Shown here piece by piece: positions 60,537-64,000 of a stretch of 64,000 nucleotides of DNA. A model generated the notes under the pieces. That model ran no database searches. It saw only the letters and a list, made by a program, of their open reading frames with translations, and was not told the origin of the DNA. Made by a program: the position numbers and the translations under genes. Each line of letters opens with the position of its first letter. Position 1 is the stretch's first letter. The stretch lies in contig NC_057790.1 of NCBI RefSeq assembly GCF_014905175.1, positions 620,001-684,000 on the forward strand. The letters are read 5' to 3'. This DNA comes from Aphidius gifuensis. Taxonomy: Eukaryota; Arthropoda; Insecta; Hymenoptera; Braconidae.

Positions 60537-63500
60537 CTGTAATTATAAAAGTATTTACAAGTGTTTAATATTTTTTTTGTATTATTTCTTATAGCTAGAA
60601 ATTTAAATTTAGATGTTAAATTATTTACATAAGACTATACGAGTGGTGAAAATATATTTAAATTATTTTAAAAGTAATTATTAATTATTTTTTGAGAAAA
60701 TAGCAATTACAGTTAGATTTGGTTGATAAAATTTTGGAAAATATATTTTCAAATTCAAATTTAACTGAATTTTTTAGATATATTTTGGATGTAATTCTTA
60801 TTAACTTTTAAAATAATTTAATTATATATTTTTTTGACTAAATTAATACTGTATTTGTAAATTTATAGTATATTAATGTAATAAAAAATAAATTAAATAA
60901 ACAAGAATATAAAAAATAATATCAACAAAGTAAAAAATTAAAAAACCAAAGAAAAAGTAAAAAAAAAAATATTAATACTTTTAAAATATCTAAAAACCAA
61001 CATACTTTTATTAAAACAATAAATTTTTTAATTTACAAAAATCCAATTTATAAAATAAATATAAAAATTTATTCTAAATTTTTCTGAGTATATGTATATT
61101 TATTCTGTGGTTGTAGGGTTTTTGGTATTTACCAGTGTAACTTTGATATCGATCCTCCCCAACCACGTGAGTATAAAAATAAAAAAAAATAAATAGAAAA
61201 AGAAAAACTTTTGGGTTGAAGCACATCGTTTCGCCATTGCGGACTCTAGGGAGTGTGTTTAATGATCGATCTGAACGCAGTAAGGGTACTTCAGCACGTA
61301 TTTTTTTTTTTTTTTTTTTAAGGGTAGCTATAGTGAAACTCGAAGATTGAGAGCCTCGGCTGGCCCATCTCGAGGGAGCTAACTTTTTTGTCATGGGTCT
61401 TTCTGTCACTTTTTTCAGATAGAAATGCAGCTCAATTCTTTTTTTTTTTTTTCCTACAAATATACTTATAAACCGATATATTTTTTTTTTTTTTTCATTC
61501 AGAAACCTAGTAGGTATTAGGAAATTTTATCGGATATAGATTTCGTATTTTATTTATTTTTTTTTGGACTTTTATTTGAACACATAAACCACCGAAGGAT
61601 CAATCAATCAATTTGAGATATTTGTCATTGAACATCACTCACTCAATCTTCTATTAAACGTATTTTCAATCGATGCATGAATATGTAATGAATTACTAAC
61701 GATGACATGTCTATCTGAATATTTCAGATGTTAAATTCACTCAACTGTTATACCATATATTGTTCACAGATATCTCCAATTATGCATATCTACCTTTGAC
61801 ATAATTTACGGTCACTCAGTTGTGATGTAATATGAATATATAATTCAAAAGATAAAAATTTTGTAATAAAATGAAAACAAATGTTCCAATAAATTACACA
61901 AATATTTAATGAAACACCACTTTTCATTACAATGGATTTTTTTTTAATTCAAAATAATATTTTATTTTATTTTTTAAAAAAAATTTAACAATAATTAATT
62001 GTATAAATAATTATATTATTAAAAATATTATAAAAATTGTTTTAAAATTGATTTATAGAAATTAATAAAATTTAATAATTTAATTGTTGTAAATTAATAA
62101 ATTGAAGCCTTTAAAAATTGAAAAAAATTAAATTAAAATATTTTATTTTTATAATTTAATTATTATTATTATTAATAATAAAAATTTAATTGTTAATTTA
62201 TTTAATTAAATGGATTTAATTTAATTGAAAATAAATTAAAATCGAAAAATATATTGATTTATTTATTATTTTATATATTTACAAAATAAAAAAAAATTCA
62301 AAGAGATAAAAAAATATAAAGTACATAAATTGTACTTGAAGTTTAACAACAATAAAAAAATAAAATAAAAAAAGTGTATCATTCAAGCCACGAAGGTCAA
62401 ATTAGTAATGCTGAAAAATAAAAATTCAAAATAGTAAAGTTGCAATTCCCAATGGTCCATCCAGCAGCAAGTACATCATAACATAATAGAACTAAAAAAC
62501 TTTTTAAATTTATATTTTAAGATATATAGTTGTTTTACTTGTGGTAGCAAGAAAATTTTGAAAAATGAATAAAAGCCAGGAAGTGACGTTGACTAAATCG
62601 CTATGAGTGTATCCATGTGTATCACAAGATGCGACGAAAAAGCTTGGTTAAAATATAATAAAAGTAAAAATAAAAAAAAAAAATGAAAATAAACTTAAGA
62701 ATAAATGTCTACTTTAAAATTAAGAGGAGGAGGTATATGAACTGCAAGAATTGAGGTCTTATACTTACAAACTGTAAAAGTGTATATATGTATATAAATG
62801 AATCCTTTTTTGTAGTATATACATCTAAGTTTATTCAACGCGCGAACCAACCAGAAGATATTAATTTTCGCGATGTATATGGATGAGCGTCCCGACTGGG
62901 CCAACGGGTGGGCACTTGGATAAGATGGTCTCTCCGGATAGCTACTAGGGAATTGTAAAAAAATAAAAAAAAAAAATTATACGAACTGGGAATGTGCTGG
63001 AATATATATCTCCCACATACAATGGTCTCGAAATAAATTCGAAAAAAAAAATTAATATCGATCGTTTCGAAAAAGGATATTTTTATATTTTAATATTTAT
63101 TTATTTTTTAATAATTATTTTGCTATTTTTTGATAGTTTTTCAATTATTTTAAACATGTAGAGTCGATAAATGTAATTAAAATAATTTATTGAATTTTTT
63201 CTTCACGTAAAATTGATAAATAACGTTTTGGGTCGGACATTCGTTGACTTGTACTACTGAAATTTTAATATTTTTGTTATTTTATAATTTTTTTTCCTTA
63301 TAAACAAGTAGAAAATAAATTAAAATAAAATTTTTGTCTGACATAGATTTACTTGTACTACTTGAATAAGTGAATTTTATTTTTTTCGTGTCATTTAATA
63401 ATTTAATTAACATAAAAAAATTAAATTTTTAAAATTAAAATACCTCGATAATAATTACTTAAATTTCTAGTATATAATTATAGAATAATTTTAAAAAAAT

Positions 63501-64000
63501 AAAACTTTTTTTTTCATCTCAACTTTGATGTTTTAATAAAATTAATGAAAAAGCCATTTTGCGGTTTTTTATTCAGGCTATGATAATTTTTTGAGTTAAA
63601 TAGTTGGCACATTTAAAATGAAAAAAAAAAAAAAAAAAAAAAACAAATAAAAAACCTTCATTCTATTTGAAAAAAAAAATATATATATATTTTAGAGTTT
63701 TTAAAACTTTTTGAAGGGTTGGAGAGGAAATTTCAAGAAAATATTATAAAACTTTTGATAAAGGGTTAAGTAAGTTGCTTGAGGTAGTTGTTCAATCGCA
63801 CAGATGAAAATAATTGTGTCAAAAAAAAGGGGAAAAACCTAACGTAAAATTTTTATATATGATAATGAAATATTCGTTTATAATTAACATAATAATTTTT
63901 TGATATAGCCACGATGTACGTTTGATAAAATTTGACATTGACGTGTTTCTCACGATTATTAGAAAGCGAAGGGTTGGCTGAGATAATCCAATCGTTGTGG
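60537..64000. other. Upstream intron or 5' region of the corepressor gene
   Basis: No exon with the required phase-1 donor could be identified. There is an AT-poorer block at about 61200-61300 and another at 62830-62945, and a cluster of TCGAAA motifs at 63026-63077. The first coding exon is probably beyond 64000. Confidence 0.5.

Noticed and set aside
61074..61409. 111-codon minus-strand frame as a missing first exon of the corepressor
   Set aside because: No phase-1 donor fitting the exon at 60536, and it contains homopolymer Lys and Phe stretches.
63780..63788. TGAGGTAGT, the let-7 seed
   Set aside because: The following bases do not match let-7 and there is no facing arm to make a hairpin.
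1..64000. CRISPR arrays, bacterial operons, viral genes or intact transposons
   Set aside because: No spaced direct repeats, no ribosome-binding-site-led gene strings and no transposase, reverse transcriptase or integrase motifs in any open frame.

Overview
The window is a stretch of a very AT-rich animal nuclear genome: intron-rich genes with GT-AG splice sites, long poly-A/poly-T tracts, and coding exons standing out as islands. The gene content is insect. The nicotinic receptor subunit keeps the adjacent-cysteine pair of an alpha subunit but otherwise resembles the Drosophila beta2 protein, which is the pattern of non-dipteran insects. With the extreme AT bias this suggests a hymenopteran, possibly a parasitoid wasp; the order is an inference.

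Layout, left to right. (1) 1-7183 has no supported gene. (2) 7184-9125, plus strand: the last five coding exons of a Ser/Arg-rich protein I do not recognise; its 5' end is not visible. (3) 10243-10852, minus: a complete four-exon TMEM234-type small membrane protein, with two housekeeping-type AACAGCTGAT promoter elements upstream. (4) 11427-13575, minus: a complete eight-exon nicotinic acetylcholine receptor alpha subunit, probably alpha8. (5) 14839-15388, minus: ubiquitin-RpS27A, with a non-coding first exon that starts at a TCT-type initiator near 15766. (6) 15769-23674: a gene-poor desert. (7) 23675-60536 and beyond the right edge, minus: one very large gene for a C2H2/ELM2/SANT corepressor of the TRERF1/ZNF541/MIDEAS (MiDAC) family. 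I assembled twelve phase-compatible exons encoding about 1,500 residues; the first exon is missing.

The introns of the large gene hold the most unusual material. These are an ATG-initiated exon (36815-37072) whose splice phase fits the gene and which implies an internal promoter; a second possible one (49973-50107); an antisense core-promoter-like cluster near 40116, followed by a small ORF and a strong splice donor; a tRNA-like, SINE-like insert (47521-47843) flanked by two diverged copies of one roughly 90-bp sequence; a 142-bp tandem duplication; and several small ORFs.

No virus, CRISPR array, or intact transposase or reverse transcriptase was seen. The genes do not form one pathway. RpS27A and TMEM234 look ubiquitously expressed, the receptor is neuronal, and the large gene is a chromatin regulator.
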